Source: Adineta steineri
Taxonomy: Eukaryota > Rotifera > Eurotatoria > Adinetida > Adinetidae
Assembly: GCA_905250115.1 (NCBI GenBank)
Contig: CAJNOI010000075.1
Coordinates: 277,325 to 341,324, forward strand
DNA length: 64,000 nt
Direction of reading: 5' to 3'
Shown here: one piece after another, positions 1-11,965 of the stretch
Position numbering within the stretch: the first letter of the stretch is position 1
How the letters are laid out: every line of letters begins with the position of its first letter
Notes under the pieces: generated by a model
Databases searched by the model: none
What the model was told of the DNA's origin: nothing
Seen by the model: the letters and a program-made list of their open reading frames with translations, nothing else
Translations under genes and position numbers: made by a program

Positions 1-270
1 CCTTTTTACATTTGAGTACTGGAAGGGTCCATATATAAATATATAACCGATCTTTTGTACAAAACTTTTCTTCATTACAAAACAACGACTACACTTGGCA
101 AGTAGGAGTACCGTTGATTATTCACATCAAAAACTGTCATGAAATGATTTTTACTCAATATACCTTAATATTAGAAAAAATCCAATGCAAATAATTCCTT
201 TCATATTCATTATCTATTTTTTTTGTCTTAGATCTTTACTAGTATATATATAAATTTAATACATCTATTT

Positions 271-1377
271 ATGATGTTTATTCAACTTCTTATTCTTCTT
301 TCTATTTGTTTTCATCATGTTCAAATGGATGATCTACCGCATTTAGGTAAGAGTTTTCTGCATACGATTTATTTTATATATTACAACTTTATCTTTTATC
401 TAGCTGCTCGATGTAAACGTCAACTTTCTCGAGCATCGATATGCTTTCTCACACCACAAGCGACTGAAGGACCCTACTATTGGAATGCTACTATCCGACA
501 AAATATTACGTTAGTATATTAAATGACATATTCTTATTGATAATTATGATTATAATATATAGAGAAGGAAAAGCTGGTATTCCACTTCGTTTATCAATAT
601 CTGTTATTGATACGAATACTTGTGCTCCATTAGTAAATGCATTAGTTGATCTATGGCATTGTGATGCAGTTGGAATCTATTCACATTATATTGCAGCTAG
701 TCAAGGTATTGCAGGTACTGGAAATGATAATGAAACATTTTTTCGAGGTATGTTTATTTCACATCAAACTATGTACATTGTTCATAAATATATATAAATA
801 TTGATTATTGTTTATAGGACTTGCTTTAACAAATGCTAATGGTATAGCTATATTTGATACAATCTATCCGGGATGGTATTCAGGTCGAGCAACTCATATT
901 CATATGAAAGTACATGTTGGTTCGAATGTAACAAGTAATTCAAGTGGAACATATTCTGGTGGACATGTATCTCATACTGGTCAATTATTTTTCAATGATA
1001 CATTGACAGATTCAGTAGCAACGATGTCACCCTATTCGACACATGTAATAACACGTACACGTAATTCAGAAGATGGTATTTATGCATCAGCAAATGGATC
1101 TGTTACAATTGTGTCAATAATACAAAATTCAGCAAATAATTATAGTGGAGCAGTAACTGTTGGTGTAAATTCAAGTGCCACACCAGCAGCAGTAGGTGGT
1201 GGTGAGATGGGACCAGGTATTGGACAGATGCCACCTATTCGAAATAATTTTTCAATAATTATGGCAAATATGACATCTGTAATTTTAACTACAACACTAG
1301 CATCTCATGTGGGAGCAGCTTCAGCTTTATATATGTCTTGTTCAACTATATTTTTTGCATTTTTACTTTATATTTAA
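271..1377 (+). CDS. Secreted/membrane-tethered intradiol ring-cleavage dioxygenase
   Basis: Four exons read in one frame: 271-346, 404-509, 563-747 and 818-1377. The N-terminus is hydrophobic (MMFIQLLILLSICF), a likely signal peptide. The catalytic fold is recognisable from the start motif ATEGPYYW, then LWHCDAVGIYSHY and PGWYSGRATHIHMKVH. These supply the two Tyr and two His expected to bind the non-haem Fe(III) in this family, which opens catechol rings between the two hydroxyls. The last ~45 residues are rich in Ser/Thr and end in a hydrophobic stretch (STIFFAFLLYI), suggesting a GPI signal or tail anchor. The family is mainly bacterial and fungal, with known transfers into some arthropods, so horizontal origin is likely but inferred. 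The four introns-and-exons layout shows it is resident in a eukaryotic genome. Substrate cannot be told from sequence. Confidence 0.88.
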
Positions 1378-1648
1378 ATATATGTTATAGATATATTCAA
1401 TCATTGTAGTTATATGCGCTACTGAACAAGATAAAGAGATGTGAGGAATCGATTCTTTTGTAAAATAATATCAATATGAATAATATAAAAACGACATGAA
1501 AATAAAGTTGCTGATTTATTAAATATACTATGAATCAAAAAATAATCTTTCAATAAAACTATATACTATACATTGAATTTCACTATAAAAATCAACCTAT
1601 ATATCTACTGTTACAATCGAAACTAAATTTGAAAAAAAATTCTTGATA

Positions 1649-4016
1649 TTAAAGCGAAGCAATATCATGTTTTGATTGTTGTTTTAATGATATATTTTCA
1701 TCTGAATCATCATCATCATCACTAACATCAACTTTTACACGTGTCAGTGGTTTTGATTTTCCCAATGGACTAAATATAATTAATAAAGATTATTTATTTT
1801 ATTAATAAAAAAAAAATCACTTACAAAGCAAGACCCATAATTTCAACATCATCAACTGTTTGAGGTAATGGTTTATTAAGAGTTTCAGGACAAATTGTAA
1901 TAAATATAACTGCAATTGTAGATGCAACACCAAAGACAACAATTGGAAAATATAACCATACTCGAGTCTAAATCAATCTTTTCAATATACACAAACAAAA
2001 AAGAAAAAGATATAAATCTCATTTACCAAGAAATCAGTTGATAATGTTCCAACAATAGCTCCCATACGAGCAATCATCGAACAAATACCAATACCTGTAT
2101 TTCGTACTTGTGTTGGAAATAATTCATTAGCATAAATATATATTATAGCATAAGAACCAGATGCAAAAAATTTCAAAATAGTATTGACTATAAACATAAG
2201 AACATATTGACCTTTGTTAATAGAAAGAAAAATATTTCATTAACACAAATCATATTTAAAATAAATAAATACCGCGACTGCCTTTGATCATTAACATTTG
2301 AATAGGTACAACGAGAAGTGCAGAAGTTGCAAAACCCATTACAAACGAACAATAAGTTATCTTTCGACCCCATCGATAAAGAACAAGATGAACAATACCA
2401 TACGCAATAATTTCTACAAAAGCACCTGCTGCAAATGATATATATGGATTTTGTAACCAAGTACCTTGAAGAATGTTGATATTTTATTTAAGAAGAAGAA
2501 AAAAATAACGATTATTGATTTTGTTTTACCCGTATTTTGTGAAATACCATAGAAAACAAGATTTTGTACGAACCTATGATTTAAAATAGTTGAACGACGA
2601 ATAAAAGATTTTGATTTAGAAATACCATTGAAATGACATGTTCATAGCAATGATCAACATGACTTTTGATCGAATGAGAGCCATGCATCCATAACCTTTT
2701 ACTGAATTGAAAGCTTTTCTCTAGAAAATAAAATAATGATTTGATTTTTCTTGTCTAATAATTAATTACTTTCTTCTCTTCAGTTTTTAACCGTTGATAA
2801 GCTATTGAATCAAATTCAGTTTTATTTGTTTTTGCTATTTGACAAAGAATTTTTTCTGCTTCATCATAATAACCTTTCGAAATCAGCCAACGTGGACTTT
2901 CAGGTATTAAACTAAATTAAAAAAATATAATAAACAAAAAAATATTTCTTACGTTTTGTATAACTAACAAATAGAAAAATAAAAATGGTATTGATAATAC
3001 AGCTAAAGTTGCATGTAATAAACGCCATGTTCGAAACATATATGCAAATACTAAAAGAATTAATTCACCCAAAGCAAAAAAATATTCAATAACAATTCCA
3101 CTAAACACACGTTGTGCTGGTCCAACTATAAATGAATATTGACATAGAAAAATATGAATTAAAATTATGAACTAACCAATTTCTACACCTAGAAAGAAAT
3201 CTCAGTATATAAATCAATAGAAATTCTTTTTTTACATACCAATAACAAAAGCAGTAAGTGCTACACCACGAGATGCACATGCAAGTAAAAATCGACCAAA
3301 TACAAAAAGTGCATAACTTATATCAAATCCAAGATCTTCTTGTGGTCCGTATGCACAAAGAAAACTAGCCAAAGTAATAATAAAAAAAGAAATACCTAAA
3401 ATAGGTCTCCGACCAAATCTTAATACAAAAAAAAGAGTAAAGAATTATTCATATCTATAATTATTAATTAAAAATACCTATCCGACAAAATACCAAATAC
3501 AAGTGAACCAATCATATAACCAGAGAAAAAAATTGTTTGAGATAAAGTTTTAAATGATAATCGATTACAAACCATAGACCACTAAATATAATAAATTCTT
3601 ATGAAAGGTTAATTTTTTTAACAAATCCTAACTTCTTCAACTAATGTTGATTCATAATATGTTCGATCAAATACAAAACTAGTACATGCTTTTAATGGTT
3701 CATTATTTTCATTATAACGATAAGTTTTATTGATATTTTGATAACATCTTTGACATTCTTTCAAAGAAATTTTACTTTTATATTGACGACATTGAGATTC
3801 AGTTGGTACATAACGTTCTAAAATTTGCTTAGGTATTTCAAGATCAAAATTATCGTCGGGTGATATTTGACAACGAAAAGATGGAATAGCCGCTGTAAAT
3901 GTCCATGTATAAACCATTATTGGAGGTAGAAGATAAGTTAAACATATGAAGAAATATTTCATTTTTTGATAACGACCAAATGTTCCAATAGTTTGATAGA
4001 AATCATCAAATTGCAT
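1649..4016 (-). CDS. SLC22-family organic ion transporter (MFS)
   Basis: About ten short exons on the minus strand. The start is the ATG at 4016 (MQFDDFYQTIGTFGRYQK), which matches the SLC22 N-terminus; the longer open frame upstream lacks an ATG. After the first membrane segment (FFICLTYLLPPIMVYTW) comes the large extracellular loop with several Cys, typical of organic cation/anion transporters. A later exon carries RFGRRPILG, the conserved loop between helices 2 and 3 of MFS sugar-type carriers. Further exons give hydrophobic helices such as FASGSYAIIYIYANELFPT and RNTGIGICSMIARMGAIVG, another SLC22 hallmark. The C-terminus is an acidic cytosolic tail (VDVSDDDDDSDEN). Known role of the family: plasma-membrane uptake or efflux of organic cations, anions or carnitine. 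The substrate is not predictable here. Confidence 0.88.
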
Positions 4017-4551
4017 GTTTTGGTTTGTACTAACCAAAGAAAAAACAAATCAACTGACAACGTATTAATACATATATGAAATATCGAGCTAATAAGACCC
4101 GCTCTCTCTTAATTCATCTGTTTATTTTCATCGTTCGCTATCAAATCCGTACACATTGTTGATTATATCGTTCGATCGTGTAAATTAGTCATTATGAATC
4201 ACAAAGTATAATACGTGTCCCTGACTCGATCATTACTTTTCTTTATCATTCATCAGTCTATTTTAGGATAAACAAAATATATACAATTCTATTTTTTGTT
4301 TAGTATATTTACTCTTTATACCAGAAGCATTTTATGTCACTAGTTAAATAAAGATAAAAAATAAGCAGGCGTTGATGAATTAGTTTTACAAGTTTTTTTT
4401 TTCTGAATAAGAAAGCATAAAAAATATTTTGATTGCGTAAATAGGTTGGAAATAAATGAATAGAATAAGATACAAATAAAAAGAAAAATCACGTATATAT
4501 TATGTTATATAAAGTTTGAAAAAGAAAGAAAGAGGTTAAGATATAATAGAA
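4017..4551. other. Intergenic, SLC22-like start to CAP stop
   Basis: 535 bp of AT-rich sequence: upstream region of the SLC22-like gene and 3' flank of CAP. Nothing further recognised. Confidence 0.6.
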
Positions 4552-6169
4552 TCAAACACCAGCAGATTCATTTGCTACTGTTACAAGTTGTTTTCCATCT
4601 TTTAAATATGTTTTAAATTGTTCAGCTATTGGATATTCTTTATATTCTCCATCGCCAAATGGAATATTAACACTCATTTCGGATGATTTCGATGTTATAA
4701 ATTCGGTATCAAGTGATACATTTGATAAATAAATATGGCAACCATCTGTTTTTTCAATTTGTATTGTTGGTACACGTTCAATAACTTGAGCTTTCATACT
4801 TTTACAATTAATAAATTCAACTAATGATACAACTGATGTAAATTGTAAGCCAACTTTTGTACATTGATCAAGTACAATTGAATTAACTTTACCTTCAACA
4901 ATTATTGTTGAATTTGTACATTTATATATATAAATTGTATGTTTCATTTCTGTTTCTGTTATTCGAAGATCAGATTTACCTGTTTGATATTCAACTACCC
5001 ATTTATTACCTTCAAGAGCTAATTTAGGTGGTCCACTTGTATTTGATTTTGATATATTGACTGCCTAAAATAAGATTAAGAATATTTTTATTACATAAAT
5101 ATATATAGATTAATTTACCTGTGGTTTAGCAGATGCTGGTGCAGACGTAGGTTTACCAGGTTTAGGTGGTACAACTGGTTTTCCATCGACGAAATGTGAA
5201 CCACCCTTCTTTCCATCGTCATCTTGTCTTAATTGTGGATTCTTATGAGTTTTAAGTTCATCAGGTACTCTTTTTAAATGAGATGTTGCACCTTGACCTA
5301 ATGCATTTATAGAATTCAATAGGTCATTGCGGCTATTATCAGCAGCAAGTGCACTAAGAGTTGTATCGAATAGCATTGGTGGAGGTGGTGGTGGTGGTGG
5401 TGGAGGAGGAGGCGGTCCACCAGCAGCAGGTTTACTTGTTGATACATTAACTGAACCAAAATCACGTTTACCTTGTGATGCCCATGCTAAACCAGTTGTA
5501 TGATGTTGTCTAACATAAGTATGAAGATCAGTTAATACTTTAGTCCATGATTTAACCCATTCGGTATGAGTAGAATCTTTGTCTTTAAATTCTTTTAATA
5601 CACGATTTGAATAAAATTGAGCTGCTTCTGTCATATCTTTAACATGTGGACCAGGTGTTGGTGAAACAAGAATCCAACCAAGTGCTGGAATACCTTCGGA
5701 AATTGCTGATAAATGATTAAATAATGGTGATTTACGATTTTTGCTTGTAAAAGCTGAAAAATAAAAAGATTGAATAATCTTTTTTTCTTTGTTTCTTATA
5801 AATCATACCTGTAATTGCTTCAATTTCAGTTGATTGTGGTTTAATTGCTTCCATAATTTGTTGATCATTTCCTTTCTTACTTTGTACAGCTTGTTTTATA
5901 AATTGTTGTTGAGCTTCAAAAAGACGTCCCACATGATCACTCATAGTTGTCAGATCTCCATCAATCTTTTTTGAGAGAGCTAAAAATGGTTTAACCGAAT
6001 CATTAACTAATGAATTATAATCATGTAATATAGGTAAATGATCGATATTATCTGTTGAATTATCAGATCCATTTGAGTGACCATTAGTAGCAGATGATGG
6101 TGAGATTTGATGAACAACAGATTCTAGTCGACTTGTTATAGCTTCGAGACGTTTCAATTGATCGTCCAT
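4552..6169 (-). CDS. CAP: Adenylyl cyclase-associated protein (CAP)
   Basis: Three exons, about 6169-5809, 5753-5119 and 5064-4552. The N-terminus MDDQLKRLEAITSRLESV is the CAP oligomerisation/cyclase-binding helix. It is followed by the helical folded domain (for example SPLFNHLSAISEGIPALGW and EWVKSWTKVLTDLHTYVRQ). The middle holds a run of 13 prolines that would bind profilin, then a WH2-like actin-binding segment (LLNSINALGQGATSHLKRV followed by KTHKNPQLR). Exon 3 encodes the CARP beta-helix (KWVVEYQ, SIVLDQCTKVGLQF, VEFINCKSMKAQV) and ends ESAGV, near the usual CAP C-terminus. Known role: recharges ADP-actin monomers and speeds cofilin-driven filament turnover. Length and domain order are those of a complete animal CAP. 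Confidence 0.95.
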
Positions 6170-6889
6170 TTCTACGAAAAAATGAAATGAAATGAATGAT
6201 AATAGTCGATGTACGAATGCTTATTCATGTCAAAAGAAAAAGACAAGTCTATCTTTACATTCTAATGAATATGATACATGTATGCTAATATGTAAAAATG
6301 TACTGATAATAAAAATGGCAAATAATATGATTCACGTTTTAGGGTGTACTTCGAATTCTGCATAACAAAAAAACAAGAGAACGAAAAGTGAAATTATTTA
6401 ATGGATTTCCATATATAGACTATGATTTTAATCGACGATAAAACAAAAAACACTTCGTCTTCTTTTTCTCACATTCAGTTCTATTCGTTTAGAATAACAT
6501 TAATAAAAGAATCTAAGAAAACAATGACAATGTGAATGAAAAAGAGAATAGAACAGAAGAAATAAATAAAAAAATCATTTGATTCATTCACTGACTAACC
6601 AAGTGACATAGTCATTTTTTTCGCAGAGGTCGCTTATTCACATCTGTCATTAAAATATATTTCAAATGAATGTATCAAATAAAAAATAAATCCGACAAGT
6701 CAATGAATCAGTTCATCTGATCATATAAAAAAAGCGAGTAAATCGATAAAATTATTCAGTAAGATTATCACCATTTATTTTTTTTAATAGAAAAGAATAC
6801 AGCTTTTTGTCTTACGATCAATGTATATAGATATATTTTATGTTTAGTAAAATAGATACAGAAAAAAAAAAAATAATAAGAATCGCTTT
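6170..6889. other. Intergenic, CAP start to CNBD2-like stop
   Basis: 720 bp. Upstream region of CAP plus 3' flank of the next gene; no ORF, RNA gene or repeat recognised. Confidence 0.6.
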
Positions 6890-9800
6890 TTAAATAGCAT
6901 CAATAAGAATCGATTGTCGATGTTGATAATGTTTTGGTTCATTAATATTAACTGATGATTTAATAGTTTCTGGATGTCGTTGATTAAGACGATCAAGTGT
7001 TTCCAAATATAATTTTTTTGAATAACGTCTCCAAACTTCATTCTTATGATATTTTTCATCAAATGCAACATCATTTGGAAATGGTGTTTCTGTTCGACGA
7101 ACAACTTTTTTATATTGATCAGTTACAAATTGTGTAAAAGATGCTTTATCTAATAGAAAACATTCGCATTCATTACTAATTACAGTTAACGCTGGTTGAT
7201 TTGGAAATAACATATCCGTCAAACCCTAAATTAAATCATATTTATAGAGCGCAAAAAAGGCAACGCAAGGTTATACGTACAAAATGTTGACCTTCGTTCA
7301 ATGTCTTAACATGTACATAAATTCTTTTATCAGGATGAGCTAATTTTCGTCTTACAGTTTCCTATTATAGAAGTAGAAGGTTGAATATTAATTAAAAATA
7401 TTTTTATTTTACTTTATTTGCTGATTGATTCTGTTTTAATAATGCATTTGTTAATGTTAATTTTGTTCCAGTACTATTTATTGATAATGCTTCATAATCA
7501 ATTAATTGTATTCGATCACGTTTATCAATTAAACCAGGAAATTTCTATATAATAAAATAAATAGAATAGAATAAAATCAAAAAAATGAATTAAATTACTT
7601 TATCTTCATTAATAATACTTCGAGATGTTGTTGATACTGCTGATGCAGCTCGTTGATCTTCACCTAGTGAATGATTAGAACGAGTAGCACCATCGAGTGC
7701 ATTTGCTAAAGATCCACTACTATCAGCACCAAGACGAATATCAGAAAATAATGCTCGAGAATCTCCTGTCAAATCATTTTGATCATCATATACTAAAATA
7801 AAAATTTTCGTTTTACAAAAATAAAAATTAATCTAAACAAACCTTTTTCATTCTCAAGTCGTTCAAGTGTTGATTTAGTTAAATCTTGATTATTATCAAC
7901 TGGATCAAGACGTTTCCATACATCAAGTGAACCTTTTTTAACAATAAATATATGTTTCATACGTCGACTATCTCTTGCAATTATTTCCGATAATCTATAT
8001 GAACAAAAAAAAACAATGAACAAATTTAAAAATAAATATCTATATACCCAAAATGATGATGTTGAATTCCATTTGGAATTTCATTCAAACGGTCTAATGG
8101 AAAACCTCGTAAAAACGATATATGATTTCTTTTTTAAAAAGAAAAACAAAATAATTCTAAGAGCAAAAAAAAACATTTGTTTTTACTTTAAATATCGTAA
8201 ATCAGCTTTACTACAATGTCGATCTCTTGTGGCAAAGATTGATTTAAAATCCTATACATACAAAAAAATAACTTCATCATTATATATGTATGTATGTATT
8301 ACATTTTTCCATAGAACTAATAATTCAAGTTTTGTTTTTGACATAACAGTATAATATTGTTTTGAATCATTTAATAAACTTTGATCCTTAAATAAAAACA
8401 AAAGTTAAGATTTTATAATAAAATTATATACTCTTACTCCAAATGTACATCCTCGTTTTAAAACATCTAATGTTTCCACGCTACCATCACTCTCTCGTTT
8501 AAATGTTGGAATAGCTGAACCGGATAAAACTATATAAAAATAAGCAGGTCGTTCACCTTGACGTATAATTGTACGTTGTTCAGGATAACTGAAATAAAAA
8601 AAATTGTCAGTTTTTATATTATTTTGATTTAATGTTTAAACCTTCAAGATTTACTTAAACTTTTAAACTTTTTCTCATCTTATCAAGGTTTAATAAACAC
8701 AATACAAAGGACAAGAGTTCATTAATGTCTTTCTTTTTTTACAGTACAAAAATAAACATCTTTTCATTAGTTATTAAGAAAAACGTGAATATTCTTACCA
8801 TTCATACCACGCTTTTTGTAATAATTGATCTTGGAATACTTTTGGTAAGCGTGAAAATGGTTTAACATCAGCTAAACATCTTCGAACCTAAATAAACAAG
8901 ACTATTTATTGTCATAGTAACATAAGAATTGAAAAGAAAATGTTTTATGAAAATACTGAATTTCAATTAGCATCGTTTCATGTAAAAAATAAAAATAATA
9001 ATGCATTTATCGATAGTCAAATATATAGAAATAATGATGAATTATTCATTAATAAACAAGATAAATTAAATATAGTTTTAATCGGTGATAAACATATTGG
9101 TAAATCAAAATTAATCAAAGAATTTCTAAGAAAAAAAAATAAAAATTCATTAGATATTATCTATAAACAAGATAATCAATCATATGAACAAAGACTACAT
9201 TTAAAATTTTATCATATCAATTTGACATATCAAAATGACGAGACTTTGATTTCAGTTTGTCATTTTGCTCATTGTCTACTTTTGATATATGATATCAATA
9301 ATCAAATATCGTTCAATCATCTTATTGATCGATGTTTATCTTTGATTGGAAATTCTCGATTTAAATATATATGTTCTTATTCATTAATTGGAATTAAATA
9401 TAAAAAATCACGACAAGTTACTTATGATCAATTAGAAATGTTTGTAAAAAAATTTAAATTATTTCATTATGAAATAACATCAAGGAGTAATTATGAAGAA
9501 TTATTAAAAGATATTTTGGATAATTATTTTCGAATAATATCAAAAGAAAAGGGTGGTTTATTTAATATAATTAAACGTTTAAATCAGTTATGTGATTGCT
9601 ATCGAACTTTTACCTGATCAGCATTGTCAAGATTACGTTCACCAGTTGGTTGTTTAAAGAATTCCTGAACAACAGGTAGAATATCTAACTAAAAATAAAA
9701 TCATGGATTATACATAATGATATTATTTAATTTTTATCTTACTGTTTGAATTTTAAAATTTGTTTTATCGAACATACGTTTATCTGGTGTATCGTTAGTT

Positions 9801-10414
9801 TGCAAATAAGATTGATACTCCATAGAACGTAACTGATTTCTATTATAATAGAACAATAGAACAATAGAAAAAAAACTAGAAATTTGATTTTCTTCTTTTT
9901 TTGCTATAGTTTACTTTTTCCGGGCAAAATTACACCAATGAATTGCAAATAAAATTAAATCACCTGCTCGGCGAAATCTTAATGTTAATCTAGTTGGTAA
10001 AGGCTAAAATAAAAATTGAATGAAAATAAAGATAGAATTTATGCCTAAAGAATATACGCGAGCATCATGTGGCATATGATCATTTGTTGAATGAGCACTA
10101 TAACCTGATACAACTGAATGATGTCCCATTTTTGCACGTGATGAACGATCACTTATAATAGTTGTACCATAAGCTGATACTCTTGTTCGATTATCCATTG
10201 CACCTGCTGTTGATAAAGAGCCATATGGTTTTAAATGAAGAAGATTTTCAAAGAAACTTTTCGTTGGACGTACTGGTGATGTACTTATGGGTGGAAGAAA
10301 ACTAATACGACTTTCATGTCCCGGTTGACTTTTCGAACGTGAAGCTTTAGGTTGTTTAGCTTTATCACGATAGAAATTGCCGGTCATTGGATTTGATAAA
10401 GCACTTGTTAACAT
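6890..10414 (-). CDS. CNBD2-like protein with degenerate cyclic-nucleotide-binding folds
   Basis: Around a dozen exons; start ATG at 10414. The N-terminal ~110 residues are Ser-rich and probably disordered. A CNBD2-like region follows (FRRAGDLILFAIHWCNFARK, then KPFSRLPKVFQDQLLQKAWY). The first cNMP beta-barrel reads YPEQRTIIRQGERPAYFYIV ... LSGSAIPTFKRESDG ... GCTFGDQSLL. A second fold is split: its first half is KHIFIVKKGSLDVWKRL and its second half is LNEGQHFGLTDMLFPNQPAL, separated by a Ser/Ala-rich insert of more than 100 residues. In both folds the phosphate-binding segment (FGDQSLLNDSKQYYTV; FGLTDMLFPNQPAL) lacks the Arg that contacts the cyclic phosphate, so nucleotide binding is doubtful. 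Vertebrate CNBD2 acts in sperm, which is context only. One intron (about 8889-9613) contains an ORF on the opposite strand. Confidence 0.78.
8940..9617 (+). CDS. Intronless degenerate small-GTPase-like protein nested antisense in an intron
   Basis: A single uninterrupted 225-codon frame on the strand opposite its host gene. It fits almost exactly within one host intron (about 8889-9613); only its stop codon overlaps the flanking exon. Residues 43-60 (LNIVLIGDKHIGKSKLIKEF) form a hydrophobic strand and a P-loop of GxxxxGKS type at residues 49-56. Downstream, FAHCLLLIYDINNQISF matches the Rab/Ras strand that normally reads 'vYDitn.eSF'. The switch II DxxG motif is absent (KFYHINLTYQ instead), and the G4 NKxD motif is replaced by GIKYKKS. 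Base recognition is therefore atypical, and it may bind phosphate without normal guanine specificity. Lack of introns in an intron-rich genome suggests a retrocopy that diverged, or a long non-functional relic; the open frame over 675 bases argues for constraint. The C-terminus has Cys residues (LCDCYRTFT) but no CaaX box. Confidence 0.55.
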   Translation: MFYENTEFQLASFHVKNKNNNAFIDSQIYRNNDELFINKQDKLNIVLIGDKHIGKSKLIKEFLRKKNKNSLDIIYKQDNQSYEQRLHLKFYHINLTYQNDETLISVCHFAHCLLLIYDINNQISFNHLIDRCLSLIGNSRFKYICSYSLIGIKYKKSRQVTYDQLEMFVKKFKLFHYEITSRSNYEELLKDILDNYFRIISKEKGGLFNIIKRLNQLCDCYRTFT

Positions 10415-11965
10415 ATTTAAAGGAAATAATCAAACTAAAAAGTAAATACATAATAATGATAGTTAAATATTACAATATAAATATAAGAAAAAAAAACCTT
10501 TTTTATTAACAATGCTCAACATTGTTTTTAAATATGAAAAATTCCAAAAAAAAAGATTTTAGTATTCAATTTCATTCGAAATATCTGATTACAATTTCTA
10601 CTCTCGAAATAACTAAAAATTTTGATTCGAAAAATAAAATTCTATTTTTACTCACAATACAAATTCAGACGTCAAATCTATCTGATAAAAAAGTCTCTCG
10701 CTGTTATCTCTAATAAATTCTCACTGTTGTCGTTCGTCGATTATGCTTTTCGTTTCGTTGACATAGCAGTAACAACTACTTTTTTTAATCTCTCTTTTTT
10801 TCTTATACTCTTTTTTTTTATACTTGACGTTGTCATCAGTGAATGATTGACAAAGAAAAAAGTACGAAAGAACGACACAGACATCGTTTTTCACTTGAAT
10901 CCAACGAAAAAAAGAAAAGGGATACAACAAAAACTCTAAAAAGTAACATCAACAAATGAGAAGTATATTTTCGTGCCGATGGCAGGAAAAGTAAGTTGAT
11001 GGCAACAGCAACTGGCTTCTCACTCACAAAGACAAACATATTCTGTCGCGAGACTTTGTTTCGTTTTTCTTTTCTTTCAGTAAATGACAATTCTCATCTA
11101 AAAATGACAAACAAAAGAATACAACGTTTTTATGAATAGAAACGGATCAAAATCAAAGTAAATTCTATTGAGATAAAATAAAAATTTTCAAGTGTTAAAC
11201 ATTAAACTGAAAATAATGACAACAAATATAGTCAATTACCGATGTCACTTGATTTTCACTGGTTTCTTATTGGAATGATAATTGAAGTTACATATAGGCT
11301 TCTTTCGAGAAAAAAAATCAGTACAACATAAAATTAACTTTATTTATCGATGATTAAGAATAATAAACTGGTGAGAAGTACTGTCGACGATCCTAACATT
11401 GTTAGTGTTGTAGTAACTATGAATGTATGTGTTTCACTTCAAATATGATGCAATTCAATGAACATTTGCAATTAAACTAATGAATTACCAGTATTTTTAC
11501 AGAATAATATAGGCTAACAAAACCAAACAAATTATTGTAACGATGAATTCATAATTATCTTTGTTATTTCATCAGATTGAAAAAAAATAAACTTCAAGGA
11601 CAAATCAACACAACAGCTAAGTTGTTTGTTTAGTTAATTTATGTTTTATGAGATCAAACATTCAAAGAAAAAGTTCATTCAATAAGAAATAAACTTTTGG
11701 CATTTGCTACTTATTCAAAAAAGAAAATAATACTTGTTGAAATTATTTTTATCATAGTTCTGTTAAGAACTTTTATGTATTCATAGATCCTATAATTCGA
11801 TCTATATGATTTTTAATAGAAAAAAAAACGAAAGTAAATGTTTGTATTATAAAGTTCATTATTGAGCAAGGATAAACTTTTATATAAAATAATAAAAAGT
11901 TAGTATACAATATTGGAAGTTGTTTTGTTAAAATTGTATAAAAAAAAGAAATGTCTTGGTATTGT
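10415..11965. other. Intergenic spacer upstream of the CNBD2-like gene
   Basis: 1.55 kb. Overlapping frames at 10520-11090 are Lys/Phe-rich, lack motifs and run on both strands, so are judged non-coding. Nothing else seen. Confidence 0.55.

Noticed and set aside
10522..11090. Overlapping frames on both strands upstream of the CNBD2-like gene
   Set aside because: Products are Phe/Lys-rich runs from A/T tracts, overlap one another in opposite directions, and show no domain or splice logic.
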